DNA of 64,000 nucleotides, from contig NZ_JAUTWS010000004.1 of the NCBI RefSeq assembly GCF_030657435.1, positions 124,001 to 188,000 on the forward strand, in the 5' to 3' direction. The notes under the pieces are model-generated. The model was not told the DNA's origin. It worked only from the letters and a program-made list of their open reading frames with translations, and ran no database searches. This stretch comes from Paracraurococcus lichenis (lineage in GTDB: Bacteria > Pseudomonadota > Alphaproteobacteria > Acetobacterales > Acetobacteraceae). Below, one piece after another: positions 1-8,258 of the stretch (positions within the stretch are counted from its first letter, which is position 1; the number at the start of each line of letters is the position of its first letter). The position numbers and the translations under genes were made by a program.

Positions 1-2
1 CA

Positions 3-872
3 GCCTATCTCGGCGTGACGCTGTCCTGGGAGCCGGGCCTGCGCTCGCTGGAGACCTGGCGGGTGCTGATGGCGGCGCTCGACGAGGCGAGGCCGATGCT
101 CGCCCTCGACCTTCGCGTGCACCTGCGGTTCGAGGCGGACAACCTCGATGCGCTGGACGACGCGCTGTCGGACATCGCCACGGGGCGGGTGCACCTGCTG
201 GGCTTCAACGACCACACGCCGCCGATCCTCAGGCGCATGGACGATGCGAAGCAGGTGGCGAAGTATGCCGGCCGCGCCGGAGTCTCGCCCGAGGAGTACC
301 AGGCGCTGATCGGACGCATCGCTGCCCGCCGCGGGGAGGTGCCGGCGGCGCGGGAGCGGCTGGCGGCGGCGGCACACAAGGCCGGCCTGCCGATGCTGAG
401 CCATGACGATGCGACGCTGGAGGACCGCGCGCTGTACCGCGGATATGGCGCGGGCATCTGCGAATTCCCGATGTCCGAGGCGGTCGCCGAGGATGCGCGC
501 ACGCATGGCGAGGCGGTGGTGATGGGCGCGCCGAATGTCGTGCGCGGCGGCAGCCATCTCGGCTGGGCGAGCGCGGCGCCGCTGGCCGAGCGCGGCCTGG
601 TGACGGTGCTGGCGAGCGACTATCACTGGCCGGCGCTGCTGGCGGCGCCCTTCGCCATGGCGCGACGCGGCCGGATGGACCTGGCCTCGGCCTGGGCGCT
701 GGTCTCGGGCAACCCGGCGCGGGCGGCGGGGCTGACGGACCGCGGCGCGCTGGAGCCCGGGTTCCGCGGCGACGTCGTCCTGGTGGATCCGGTAGGGCCG
801 GAGGCGGTGGCGGTGTTCTGCGGCGGCAGGCTGGCGCATTTGACGGCCGCCGGCGCGGCCCGGCTGCAGTAG
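3..872 (+). CDS. phnM: PhnM-like alpha-D-ribose 1-methylphosphonate 5-triphosphate diphosphatase, 5' partial
   Basis: This is the C-terminal part (about 289 residues) of an amidohydrolase-superfamily enzyme of the C-P lyase pathway, which hydrolyses ribose-methylphosphonate triphosphate to the 5-phosphate and pyrophosphate. The open frame enters from the window edge, so the start lies upstream; the GTG at 15 is probably internal because full PhnM proteins are near 380 residues. Family-like segments are visible: FNDHTP, LSHDDAT, MGAPNVVRGGSH and LASDYHWPALL, followed by the usual SGNPARAAGL and a C-terminal beta strand set with GDVVLVDP. It would normally sit with other phn genes, which must lie to the left. 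It converges on the molybdopterin oxidoreductase across a pair of hairpins. The assignment is strong; only the N-terminus is unseen. Confidence 0.88.
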   Translation, partial: AYLGVTLSWEPGLRSLETWRVLMAALDEARPMLALDLRVHLRFEADNLDALDDALSDIATGRVHLLGFNDHTPPILRRMDDAKQVAKYAGRAGVSPEEYQALIGRIAARRGEVPAARERLAAAAHKAGLPMLSHDDATLEDRALYRGYGAGICEFPMSEAVAEDARTHGEAVVMGAPNVVRGGSHLGWASAAPLAERGLVTVLASDYHWPALLAAPFAMARRGRMDLASAWALVSGNPARAAGLTDRGALEPGFRGDVVLVDPVGPEAVAVFCGGRLAHLTAAGAARLQ

Positions 873-918
873 AAGGCGCTTCCTGCGCCTTCATCGTCGA
901 GCGCCCATTCCGGGCGCT
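872..918. terminator. Two back-to-back hairpins between convergent genes
   Basis: Perfect inverted repeat GAAGGCGC (872-879) / GCGCCTTC (885-892) with a 5-nt loop begins in the phnM stop codon. A second, AGCGCCC (900-906) / GGGCGCT (912-918), follows. They fill the gap between two genes that end towards each other, so a bidirectional terminator is likely; there is no long T-tract. Confidence 0.5.
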
Positions 919-921
919 TCT

Positions 922-3048
922 CTACTCCGCCGCCAGTCGCTCCACCTGCTCGACCGCCGGCCGCATCCAGACCGCGGTGTCGTGGAACACCGCGCCGCCC
1001 TTGGGCGGGCCGCGGTCGTCGCTGACGAGCAGGTTGATGCCGATCCCACCCTCGAAATCGGGGTTCGGCCAGACGCTCTCGACGATGACGACGCCCTCCT
1101 GCTGCCCCTCGGCCAGCTTCGCCGTCACCACCACCTCGCCCTGGGCATTGCCGAGGCGGACGCGGCCGCCCTCCTCGATGCCGAGGCGTTCGGCGTCCCG
1201 CGGGTGGATCAGTGCGGTCGGCCGCACCTCCCGCTTCCGGCTGCCCGGCGTCTCGGTGAAGGTGGTGTTCAGGAATTGCCGCGCCGGCGCCGTCACCATG
1301 CGGAAGGGATGCGCCTCGCTCGCGGTGTCGATTGCCGGCATGTGGTCCGGCAGCCGCGGCATCGCGGCATGGTCGTCGCCGATCGCGGCCCAGTCCGGCG
1401 CGAAGCGGAACCTGCCGTCGGGATGGCCGAAGCCCGTCTCGAAATGCGCCGTGGCGAAATCCGGCGCGGCATCGTGCCAGCGCTTCGCCGCGATGTCGTC
1501 CCAGCCCGGCCAGCCCGAGGCGCGCAGCGTCCAGTCCGCGATCTCCCGCGCCGTCATCCGGAAGCCGCGGTGCTCGGCGCCCAGCCGCTGCGCGAGGCCC
1601 TGCAGCACCTCGTGGTTCGACCGGCACTCGCCCGGCGGCTCGACCAGCTTCGGGCCGAGCTGGATATGGCTATGGCCGCCGGACTGGTAGAGGTCGTCGT
1701 GCTCCACGAACATCGTCGCGGGCAGCACGATATCGGCGTGGCGCGCGGTGTCCGTCATGAACTGCTCATGGACGACCGTGAACAGGTCGTCGCGGAGAAA
1801 GCCGCGCCGCACCTTGCCGCTGGCCGGCGCGACCACCACGGGATTGGTGTTCTGGATCAGCAGCGCGGTGACGGGCGGGCCCTCGCCCAGGTCGCGGCGG
1901 TCGCCGGTCAGCACCGCGCCGATGCGGCTCTGGTCCAGCATGCGGATGGACGGGTCGCGTGCGTCGAGCCCTTCGATCAGGGTCTTGTCCCAGTGATAGA
2001 TGGCGCGGTTGGACCAGAAGGCGCCGCCGCCCCTGTGCCGCCACTTGCCCGTGACCGTCGGCAGGCAGGTGACGGCGTGCAGCGAGGCCGCGCCGTTGCG
2101 GCTGCGGGAGAAGCCGTAGCCGCAGCGGATATAGGCCCGCTCCGTCGTGCAATAGAGCCGCGCGAAGGCCTCGATCTGCTCGACGGGCAGGCCGGTGACG
2201 GCGCTGGCCCAGTCCGGGCCGCGGGCCGCCAGATGCGCCTCGAGCCCCGCCGGCGCGTCCGACATGCGGGCGATGTAGTCGCGGTCGGCGAAGCCGTCGC
2301 GGAAGGCGATGTGCATCACGGCGCAGGCCAGCGCCCCGTCGGTGCCCGGCCGCAGCGCCAGGTGCAGGTCGGCGGCGGCGGCGGTGCCGGTGCGGTAGGG
2401 GTCCACCACCACGAGCTTCGCCCCGCGCGCCTTCCGGGCGCGGGCGATGTGCGTCATGACGTTCACCTGGGTGGCGACCGGATTGCCGCCCCACATGACG
2501 ATGAGGTCCGCCTCCGCCATCTCCCGCGGGTCGGGCCCGCCGAAGCGGCCGACGCCTGCCTGCCAGCCGCTCTCGCAGAGCGCGGTGCAGATGGTGTTCT
2601 GCTGGCCGGCATAGCGCATGACGTTGCGCAGGCGGTGGATGCCGTCCCGCTGCACCAGGCCCATGGTGCCGGCGTAGTAGTAGGGCCAGACGGTCTCGGA
2701 GCCGTGCCGGGCCGCGCGCTCGGCGAAGGCCTCCGCCGCGCGGTCGAGCGCCTCCTCCCAGCCGATCTCGGCGAACTTGCCGCTGCCCTTGGGGCCGGTG
2801 CGGCGCAGGGGCCTCAGCAGCCGGTCGGGGTGGTGGACGCGCTCGGCATAGCGGGCGACCTTGGCGCAGATGACGCCGGCGGTGTAGCTGTTCGCCTCCG
2901 CGCCGCGGACCGCGCCGATGCCGCGCCCGATGCCCGCGGCGTCGCGCAGCACCTCCACCTCCAGGGCGCAGGTGCTGGGGCAATCATGCGGGCAGGTGCT
3001 GCCCTGGGCATCGCCACGCACCAGATCCGTCATCCCTGTCGATCCCAT
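922..3048 (-). CDS. Molybdopterin-dependent oxidoreductase (DMSO reductase superfamily)
   Basis: A 708-residue molybdopterin guanine dinucleotide enzyme of the DMSO reductase superfamily. Four cysteines at residues 19, 23, 27 and 61 (CPHDCPSTC plus GVICAK) form a complete 4Fe-4S motif of the Cx3C spacing. Cofactor-binding segments follow: DLIVMWGGNPVATQ (about 188-201) and VVVDPYRTGTA, and a C-terminal molydopterin dinucleotide-binding domain with LIHPRDAERLGI and VVIVESVWPNPD. There is no Tat leader, so it is probably cytoplasmic. The start could equally be Met6 (3033). No electron-transfer or membrane subunit is adjacent; upstream on the same strand lies an unrelated membrane protein. Substrate cannot be told: formate, thiosulfate, biotin-sulfoxide and similar substrates occur in the superfamily. 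The metal ligand is probably within the segment around ICTALCESG, but I cannot assign it by eye. Confidence 0.85.
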   Translation of the reverse strand: MGSTGMTDLVRGDAQGSTCPHDCPSTCALEVEVLRDAAGIGRGIGAVRGAEANSYTAGVICAKVARYAERVHHPDRLLRPLRRTGPKGSGKFAEIGWEEALDRAAEAFAERAARHGSETVWPYYYAGTMGLVQRDGIHRLRNVMRYAGQQNTICTALCESGWQAGVGRFGGPDPREMAEADLIVMWGGNPVATQVNVMTHIARARKARGAKLVVVDPYRTGTAAAADLHLALRPGTDGALACAVMHIAFRDGFADRDYIARMSDAPAGLEAHLAARGPDWASAVTGLPVEQIEAFARLYCTTERAYIRCGYGFSRSRNGAASLHAVTCLPTVTGKWRHRGGGAFWSNRAIYHWDKTLIEGLDARDPSIRMLDQSRIGAVLTGDRRDLGEGPPVTALLIQNTNPVVVAPASGKVRRGFLRDDLFTVVHEQFMTDTARHADIVLPATMFVEHDDLYQSGGHSHIQLGPKLVEPPGECRSNHEVLQGLAQRLGAEHRGFRMTAREIADWTLRASGWPGWDDIAAKRWHDAAPDFATAHFETGFGHPDGRFRFAPDWAAIGDDHAAMPRLPDHMPAIDTASEAHPFRMVTAPARQFLNTTFTETPGSRKREVRPTALIHPRDAERLGIEEGGRVRLGNAQGEVVVTAKLAEGQQEGVVIVESVWPNPDFEGGIGINLLVSDDRGPPKGGAVFHDTAVWMRPAVEQVERLAAE

Positions 3049-3091
3049 CCCCGCCGGAAGCCCGAACCATAGGGGAGGAGCGGGATCGGGG

Positions 3092-4768
3092 CTACCGCTC
3101 CTCCGGCCCGGACCACCGGAAGCGCCGGAGGTCCAGGGCGCAGAGGCCGGTCACGCCCCAGGCCTTCGCATAGGCCTCGACCGCCGGGAGGTAGCCGGGA
3201 TCCTCCGGGATGCCGTCCGGCCAGCCCGGCGGGTTGAAGGTGGAAATGCCGTTCACCGTCGGGATGTGCCAGACGCCGGCGACGATCATCGCCTCGGTAT
3301 TGTGGTTGTAGGGGTCGGCCACGGCCTCGCCGAAGCGGCTCTCGGTCCGGGCGGCGGAGACGTAGAAGGCGCGGCAGCCCGGCGGCGGGGGCGGCACCGC
3401 CGCCAGCCGACCGTTCTCCAGCGGCCGGTCGAGGAAGAGGGGCGCATAGCCGTTCGCCTGCTCCAGCAGCAGCAGCGCGACCAGGGCGGCGGTCACCGGC
3501 CGCGGCCAGCGCCGGGCGGCGAGGAAGGCCATGGCGAGGACGATCACCGCGAGGGTGATGAAGAGCTGGTAGCGCGCCACCACCCGCGGCGCCTTGCCGC
3601 CGGGGACATACTGGTAGACCAGCGACCAGGCCGTGACGCCGCCGACCTGCAGGGTCAGCAGCCAGGTGAGGAGGCTGGCGAGGCCGAGTGCCCGGAGCAG
3701 CGCCAGCCGCCCGGGCGTCAGCCAGGCGGGCGCCAGGGCCGGGCCGCGCGCCAGCCAGGCGAGTGCCGCCAGGTAGCTCGCCAGCAGCAGCGGCGGCAGG
3801 CCGGTCATCCGCTCGCTCCAGTCGGGGAAGCCGGGGCGGAAGGCGTCGTTCAGCGCCCGGACCAGCCAGCCCCAGAGCAGGTTGTGCTGCCCGACATGGA
3901 TCAGGTCGATCGGCTCCGGCGCGTTGCGGATCACGTCGGTCCAGGGGTGCATGCCGGTCTCGGCGGCCTTGGGCAAGTAGAGGCCGAGGAAGGGCAGGTT
4001 CGCCGCCGCCGCGAGCATCAGCACCCCTGCGAGCGGCAGCCATTGCGCCCGGACCGCTGCCAGCAGGTGCCGCCGCGCCCCGGCGCCCGCGACGGCAAGC
4101 CAGGCCAGCAGCAGCGCCCCGCCCAGGAAGGCGCTGTACCAGGCCATGTAGAAGCCGGTCAGCAGCATGGCGGCGAACCAGAGGCCGAAGCCTGCACCCC
4201 AGCCCAGCAGGGCCGTCCGCCGCCCCTCCCAGAGCGCCCGCAGCGCGCCGTGCGCCAGCAGCCCCAGCACCGGCACGAAGGAGACGCTGAAGAGCTGCAC
4301 ATGGCTGGCGCGGATGAAGAGGTTGTTGCTGATCGTGAAGAGCGCCGCCCCGAGCAGCGCCCAGCCGAAGGGCAGCCCCAGCGCGCGCCGCCCCAGCAGC
4401 AGGGTCGCGGCGAAGCCGAGGGCGCGCGTCGCGACATTGACCAACTCGCCCGAGAGGAAGGGGTCGAGGCCGGCCGCCCGGAAGCCGGCATGGATCAGGC
4501 CGAAGAGCAGATAGCCGTCGTTGTATCCGAGCGTGCCCGGCACCGGCCAGAAATAGGCGGTGCGGTCCCAGGGCTCGAGGCCGCGGAGCACGTTGTACCA
4601 ATGCTCGAGGATCGAGAGGGCAATGACGCCGTCATGGCGGTCGCCGAGCAGCAGGGTGAAGCCGTTGCCGATCTGGCCGCGGAAGAAGAAGGCCAGGCAG
4701 AGCGCGCCGCAGAGCGTCGCGGCGAGCAGGCGGGCGGCCCGCCCCGTCAGGCGTTCGGCGCTGTCCAT
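3092..4768 (-). CDS. Multi-pass membrane protein, glycosyltransferase-like (GT-C type), function unknown
   Basis: About 558 residues with ten or more hydrophobic segments and a soluble C-terminal tail of about 100 residues. The first periplasmic loop is acidic and aromatic-rich (GDRHDGVIALSILEHWYN, then DRTAYFWP and LGYNDGYLLFG), which is the layout of GT-C glycosyltransferases that use polyprenyl-linked sugar donors; no specific family is recognised with certainty. The start at 4768 is preceded by GAGGGG at a good distance; an in-frame ATG at 4786 is the alternative. The gene stands alone between a molybdoenzyme and two tRNAs, so context gives no hint of the substrate. Confidence 0.65.
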   Translation of the reverse strand: MDSAERLTGRAARLLAATLCGALCLAFFFRGQIGNGFTLLLGDRHDGVIALSILEHWYNVLRGLEPWDRTAYFWPVPGTLGYNDGYLLFGLIHAGFRAAGLDPFLSGELVNVATRALGFAATLLLGRRALGLPFGWALLGAALFTISNNLFIRASHVQLFSVSFVPVLGLLAHGALRALWEGRRTALLGWGAGFGLWFAAMLLTGFYMAWYSAFLGGALLLAWLAVAGAGARRHLLAAVRAQWLPLAGVLMLAAAANLPFLGLYLPKAAETGMHPWTDVIRNAPEPIDLIHVGQHNLLWGWLVRALNDAFRPGFPDWSERMTGLPPLLLASYLAALAWLARGPALAPAWLTPGRLALLRALGLASLLTWLLTLQVGGVTAWSLVYQYVPGGKAPRVVARYQLFITLAVIVLAMAFLAARRWPRPVTAALVALLLLEQANGYAPLFLDRPLENGRLAAVPPPPPGCRAFYVSAARTESRFGEAVADPYNHNTEAMIVAGVWHIPTVNGISTFNPPGWPDGIPEDPGYLPAVEAYAKAWGVTGLCALDLRRFRWSGPEER

Positions 4769-4863
4769 GGCATCCCCTCGGGGCATCCCCCGACCTCACC
4801 CCAGAACGGGCGCAGGGAACAGCCGCGCCGCAGTGCACCGATGGCGGAAATGGGGAGAGAAGA

Positions 4864-4938
4864 TGGCTCCGGCGGTTGGATTCGAACCAACGACCAACGG
4901 ATTAACAGTCCGCTGCGCTACCGCTGCGCCACGCCGGA
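4864..4938 (-). tRNA. tRNA-Asn (GUU)
   Basis: Cloverleaf on the minus strand: acceptor arms TCCGGCG (4932-4938) and CGCCGGA (4868-4874), anticodon loop CTGTTAATC giving GTT, T-loop GTTCGAATC, discriminator G, and an encoded CCA at 4864-4866. It lies 67 nt downstream of tRNA-Cys in the same orientation, so the two may be cotranscribed. Confidence 0.95.
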
Positions 4939-5005
4939 TCAGCCAGGGAGCGGGCGTATAGCAGGCGCGCCGCGCTTTGTAAGCCCCCGAATGCAGTTTT
5001 CTCGC

Positions 5006-5079
5006 TGGAGGTCCGGGGCGGAATTGAACCGCCGTAGCAGGTTTTGCAGACCTGTGCCTGACCACTCGGCCACCGGACC
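5006..5079 (-). tRNA. tRNA-Cys (GCA)
   Basis: Cloverleaf on the minus strand: acceptor arms GGTCCGG (5073-5079) and CCGGACC (5010-5016), anticodon loop TCTGCAAAA giving GCA, T-loop GTTCAATTC, discriminator T, encoded CCA at 5006-5008. Confidence 0.95.
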
Positions 5080-5220
5080 GCCGCAGGAGAAGTCGCCCCG
5101 GGCGAGACGCCTCTTTGGGGCCACGGTCGCCGCAGGTCAAGCGTGCGGCGCAACACCTGTGCTTGGCGATCGCGCGGGACGGCCCCTATAAACCCGCGGC
5201 CCCGAGAAGGTATCGGCTTC

Positions 5221-5877
5221 ATGGACTATGCGGATGCGCGCAAGCGCATGGTGGACGGGCAGCTCCGCCCCAGCCGGGTGACCGACCCGCGCCTGCTCGA
5301 TGCGATGCGCGACCTGCCGCGCGAGGAATTCCTGCCCCGCGCCGTGCGTGCCCGCGCCTATGCGGACGAGGACGTGCCGCTGCCCGGCGGCCGGGCGCTG
5401 ATCGCGCCGATGGCGATCGCGCGCCTCGTCCAGCTTGCCGCGGTGCGGCCGGGCGACCGGGCGCTGGTGGTCTGCGCCGGCACCGGCTACGGCGCCGCGG
5501 TGCTCGCCCGATGCGGCGCCCGGGTGACGGCGGTCGAGAGCGACGAGGTGCTGCTCGGCCTCGCCCGCCCGGCGCTAGCGACGTGCGTCCCGGCCGGCAC
5601 GGTCCGGCTCGAGCAGGTGAACCCGACCCAGGGCTTCGCCGGCAGCGCGCCCTATGATGCCATCCTCATCGAGGGCGAGGTGCCGGAGATCCCATCCGCC
5701 ATCGCCGGGCAGCTCGCCGAAGGCGGCCGGCTCGTGGCGGTGCTGGGCGGCGGCCGGCGGAACGGGGTCGCGGTGCTGGGGCGCCGGCTGGGCGGCTCGG
5801 TGACCACCACCCCGTCTTTCGATTGCGCAACGGTCGCGCTGCCCGCATTCGCGCCCGCGCCGGGTTTCGTCTTCTGA
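5221..5877 (+). CDS. Protein-L-isoaspartate O-methyltransferase-like protein
   Basis: A 218-residue SAM-dependent methyltransferase of the PCMT family. The N-terminus (DARKRMVDGQLRPSRVTDP, then LPREEFLPRAVRARAYADED) matches the short-form PCMT proteins found beside tolC in alphaproteobacteria. The SAM motif is VVCAGTGYGAAVLARCG (about residues 84-100), and AVES marks motif II. The start at 5221 has GAGAAGG upstream; an earlier in-frame start at 5143 would add 26 residues that look like intergenic sequence. True repair of isoaspartyl residues is not proven for this subgroup. It precedes tolC, popZ and valS in the same direction. Confidence 0.85.
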   Translation: MDYADARKRMVDGQLRPSRVTDPRLLDAMRDLPREEFLPRAVRARAYADEDVPLPGGRALIAPMAIARLVQLAAVRPGDRALVVCAGTGYGAAVLARCGARVTAVESDEVLLGLARPALATCVPAGTVRLEQVNPTQGFAGSAPYDAILIEGEVPEIPSAIAGQLAEGGRLVAVLGGGRRNGVAVLGRRLGGSVTTTPSFDCATVALPAFAPAPGFVF

Positions 5878-6132
5878 GGATGGCCCGGGTCCGGGCGCCA
5901 TGGCCCGGCCGCTCACCGGGGATTCACGCGCCTGCCGGCTAGCTTGCCCGGCAGGCATCGCGGCCGGCAGGTCTCGATCGCTCCCGTCCGGGCCGCGCCG
6001 CGATGTTTCATAGGGTTTCGGCCCGCCTGGCCGCACTTGTCCCGCCGGTGCATTGCGGTATGGCAAGTGCGTTCGGCTCGTCTAGTGTAGGCACTGACCG
6101 CGGCCCGCCCGCGACGGAAGGACACGGCTAGG
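5878..6132 (+). promoter_or_regulatory. Intergenic region carrying the likely tolC promoter
   Basis: About 255 bases separate the methyltransferase from tolC. I see no gene and no convincing -35/-10 pair. The spacing suggests that tolC has its own promoter here, with GGAAGGA shortly before the tolC ATG serving as ribosome binding site. Confidence 0.35.
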
Positions 6133-7593
6133 ATGATCACGACTCGCCCCGCCCTGGCGCTCGCCACCGCGCTCTCGGCGTCGGCCGCCCTGTGCGCCGG
6201 CGCGCCTCAGGCGGCGGCGCAGACGCTGGCCGAGGCGCTGGCGCAGGCCTATTCGAACAATCCGACGCTGCTCGCCGCCCGCGCGCAGCTCCGCGCGGTC
6301 GACGAGAACGTGCCGCAGGCGCTCGCCGGCTGGCGCCCGACCGTCAGCATCAGCAGCACCGCCGGCGTCCTCGATGGCCATGCCCGCGCGCTCGGCACCT
6401 TTGTGGATCCGAATGGCGTCCCGACGCCGGAGAACAGGTTCCAGCCGACTCACCAGCTCGGCGTGTCCTCGCATATCGAGCGCCAGCTCTACACCAACAG
6501 CATCACCATCACCCAGCCGGTCTTCCGCGGCGGCCGCACCGTCGCCACCACGCGGCGGGCGGAGAACCAGGTGCTCGCCCAGCGCGCCCGGCTGCTCAGC
6601 ACCGAGCAGCAGGTGATGAGCGACGGCGTGAACGCCTATGTCGCGGTGATCCGCGACCAGGAGCTGCTGCGCCTCAACATCAACAACGAGCAGGTGCTGA
6701 CCGAGCAGCTCCGCGCGACCAACGAGCGCTTCCGCGTCGGCGAGATCACCCGGACGGACGTCGCCCAGGCCGAGAGCCGCCTGGCCGCCGCGCGCGCCTC
6801 CCGCGCCCAGGCGGAAGGCAACCTGCAGATCAGCCGTGCCACCTTCCAGCGCGTGATCGGCCTCATGCCGCAGCGGCTGCTGGCGCCGCAGCCGCTCCGC
6901 CCGCCCGTCGCCAGCAGCCAGGAGGCCGCGGATGCGGCGAGCACGAACAACCCGAACGTGGTCGCTGCGCTGTTCGACGAGGCCCAGGCGCGCGACGCGA
7001 TCGCCGTGCAGATCAGCCAGTTGCTGCCGCAGCTCGGCCTGACCGGCCAGGCCTTCCGCAACGACAACTCGACCGGCACGCATACCCGCGTCACCGGTGC
7101 CCAGGTCGTCGCCCAGTTGACGGTCCCTCTCTACCAGGGCGGCGCCGAGTTCTCCACCGTCCGGCAGGCCCGGCAGACGGCGCAGCAGGCCCGGGGCGTG
7201 GTCGAGGATCAGCGCCGGCAGGTGACCCAGGCCGCCATCCAGGCCTGGGAGCAGTTGCAGAGTTCCCGCGCCCAGGTCGACAGCCAGCGGGCCGCCATCC
7301 GCGCCTCCGAGATCGCGCTGGACGGCGTGCAGCGCGAGGCGATCGTCGGCAGCCGCACGACGCTCGAGGTGCTGAACCAGGAGCAGGAGCTGCTCGGCAA
7401 CCGCACCAACCTCGTGCAGGCGCTCGCCACCGTCGTGGCGCAGTCCTACACCCTGGCCGGCGCCGTCGGGCGGCTGACCGCGCAGGATCTCGGCCTGCAG
7501 GTCGATCTATACGACATGCGGGCCTACTACAACGCCGTGCGCAATCGCTGGGCTGGTTTCGGCGACTATTCCGACGTGGCGGAGCGTCGCTGA
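6133..7593 (+). CDS. tolC: TolC family outer membrane efflux/secretion channel
   Basis: A 486-residue outer membrane factor. It has a clear Sec signal peptide (about residues 1-29, ending in AAAQ). Two homologous TolC/OEP halves follow: the first contains LAEALAQAYSNNPTLLAARAQ and SITITQPVFRGGRTVA, and the second contains VTGAQVVAQLTVPLYQGGAE and long alpha-hairpin repeats (ILNxExxLxxxR type, here TTLEVLNQEQELLGNRTNL). It would form the trimeric channel for type I secretion or RND efflux. No cognate inner-membrane pump is adjacent, so it may serve several systems. In Caulobacter the TolC homologue RsaFa lies directly upstream of popZ, the same order as here. Confidence 0.95.
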   Translation: MITTRPALALATALSASAALCAGAPQAAAQTLAEALAQAYSNNPTLLAARAQLRAVDENVPQALAGWRPTVSISSTAGVLDGHARALGTFVDPNGVPTPENRFQPTHQLGVSSHIERQLYTNSITITQPVFRGGRTVATTRRAENQVLAQRARLLSTEQQVMSDGVNAYVAVIRDQELLRLNINNEQVLTEQLRATNERFRVGEITRTDVAQAESRLAAARASRAQAEGNLQISRATFQRVIGLMPQRLLAPQPLRPPVASSQEAADAASTNNPNVVAALFDEAQARDAIAVQISQLLPQLGLTGQAFRNDNSTGTHTRVTGAQVVAQLTVPLYQGGAEFSTVRQARQTAQQARGVVEDQRRQVTQAAIQAWEQLQSSRAQVDSQRAAIRASEIALDGVQREAIVGSRTTLEVLNQEQELLGNRTNLVQALATVVAQSYTLAGAVGRLTAQDLGLQVDLYDMRAYYNAVRNRWAGFGDYSDVAERR

Positions 7594-7594
7594 C

Positions 7595-8203
7595 ATGGCT
7601 GAGGAGCGCCCGGCCGCGCCCGGCCCGGCACCAGCCCCGGCAACCGCCCAGGCACCCGCCCCTGGGGCTTCCGCCGATCCGAGCATGGAGGACATCCTCG
7701 CCTCCATCCGGCGGATCCTGAGCGAGGACGAGGCGGCGCCGCAGCCGCCTGCCAGGCCTGCCGAGCCGCCCGCCGCGCCGGCGGCCGCAGCCGATCCCGC
7801 CCCCGATCCCGTCCCGGCGGCAGCAGGTTCCGAGCCGCTCGACCTGACCGAGGACATGCTGGTCTCGGCGCCGGCCGCGCCGCCACCGGAACCCGCGCCC
7901 CTGCCGCCCCCGCCGCCTGCAATCCCTAAGCCGGCCGAGGCCGAGCCGCAGGAGCCGGAGACCGGGCTGCTCGCGCCGGCCGCGGCGGCGGCCGCGGCGG
8001 CCTCGGTCGGGCAATTGCTGCGGGCGGTGGCGCAGGAGCGGTCGAGCGCCGTCTATCGCGGCGGCCCGACCATCGAGGACGTGGTGCGCGAGGAGGTCCG
8101 GCCCCTGCTGAAGGCCTGGCTGGACGCCAACCTGCCGCCGCTGGTCGAGCGGCTGGTGCGGGCCGAGATCGAGCGGGTGGTCGGCCGGGCGCTGTCGCAA
8201 TAG
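7595..8203 (+). CDS. popZ: PopZ-like polar organizing protein (DUF2497)
   Basis: A 202-residue protein with the PopZ plan. A short N-terminal helix (SMEDILASIRRILSEDE, about residues 30-46) binds partners, a long acidic Pro/Ala-rich linker (about 47-150) is disordered, and a conserved C-terminal helical region (TIEDVVREEVRPLLKAWLD, then LVERLVRAEIERVVGRAL) drives oligomerisation. In Caulobacter PopZ forms a polar network that anchors the chromosome centromere through ParB and recruits cell-cycle kinases. The ATG follows the tolC stop by one base, so translation is probably coupled. It is followed by valS, the arrangement usual in alphaproteobacteria. Function at the pole is inferred from family and context. 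Confidence 0.9.
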   Translation: MAEERPAAPGPAPAPATAQAPAPGASADPSMEDILASIRRILSEDEAAPQPPARPAEPPAAPAAAADPAPDPVPAAAGSEPLDLTEDMLVSAPAAPPPEPAPLPPPPPAIPKPAEAEPQEPETGLLAPAAAAAAAASVGQLLRAVAQERSSAVYRGGPTIEDVVREEVRPLLKAWLDANLPPLVERLVRAEIERVVGRALSQ

Positions 8204-8258
8204 GCGGCACGCAACGGACCCCTTGACGGGGGCGGGGCCGCCGACCACGGATGCGGCC

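Noticed and set aside
8223-8258. Upstream TTG start for valS
   Set aside because: It adds 12 residues of Gly/Pro-rich sequence; the ATG at 8259 gives the family's conserved start.
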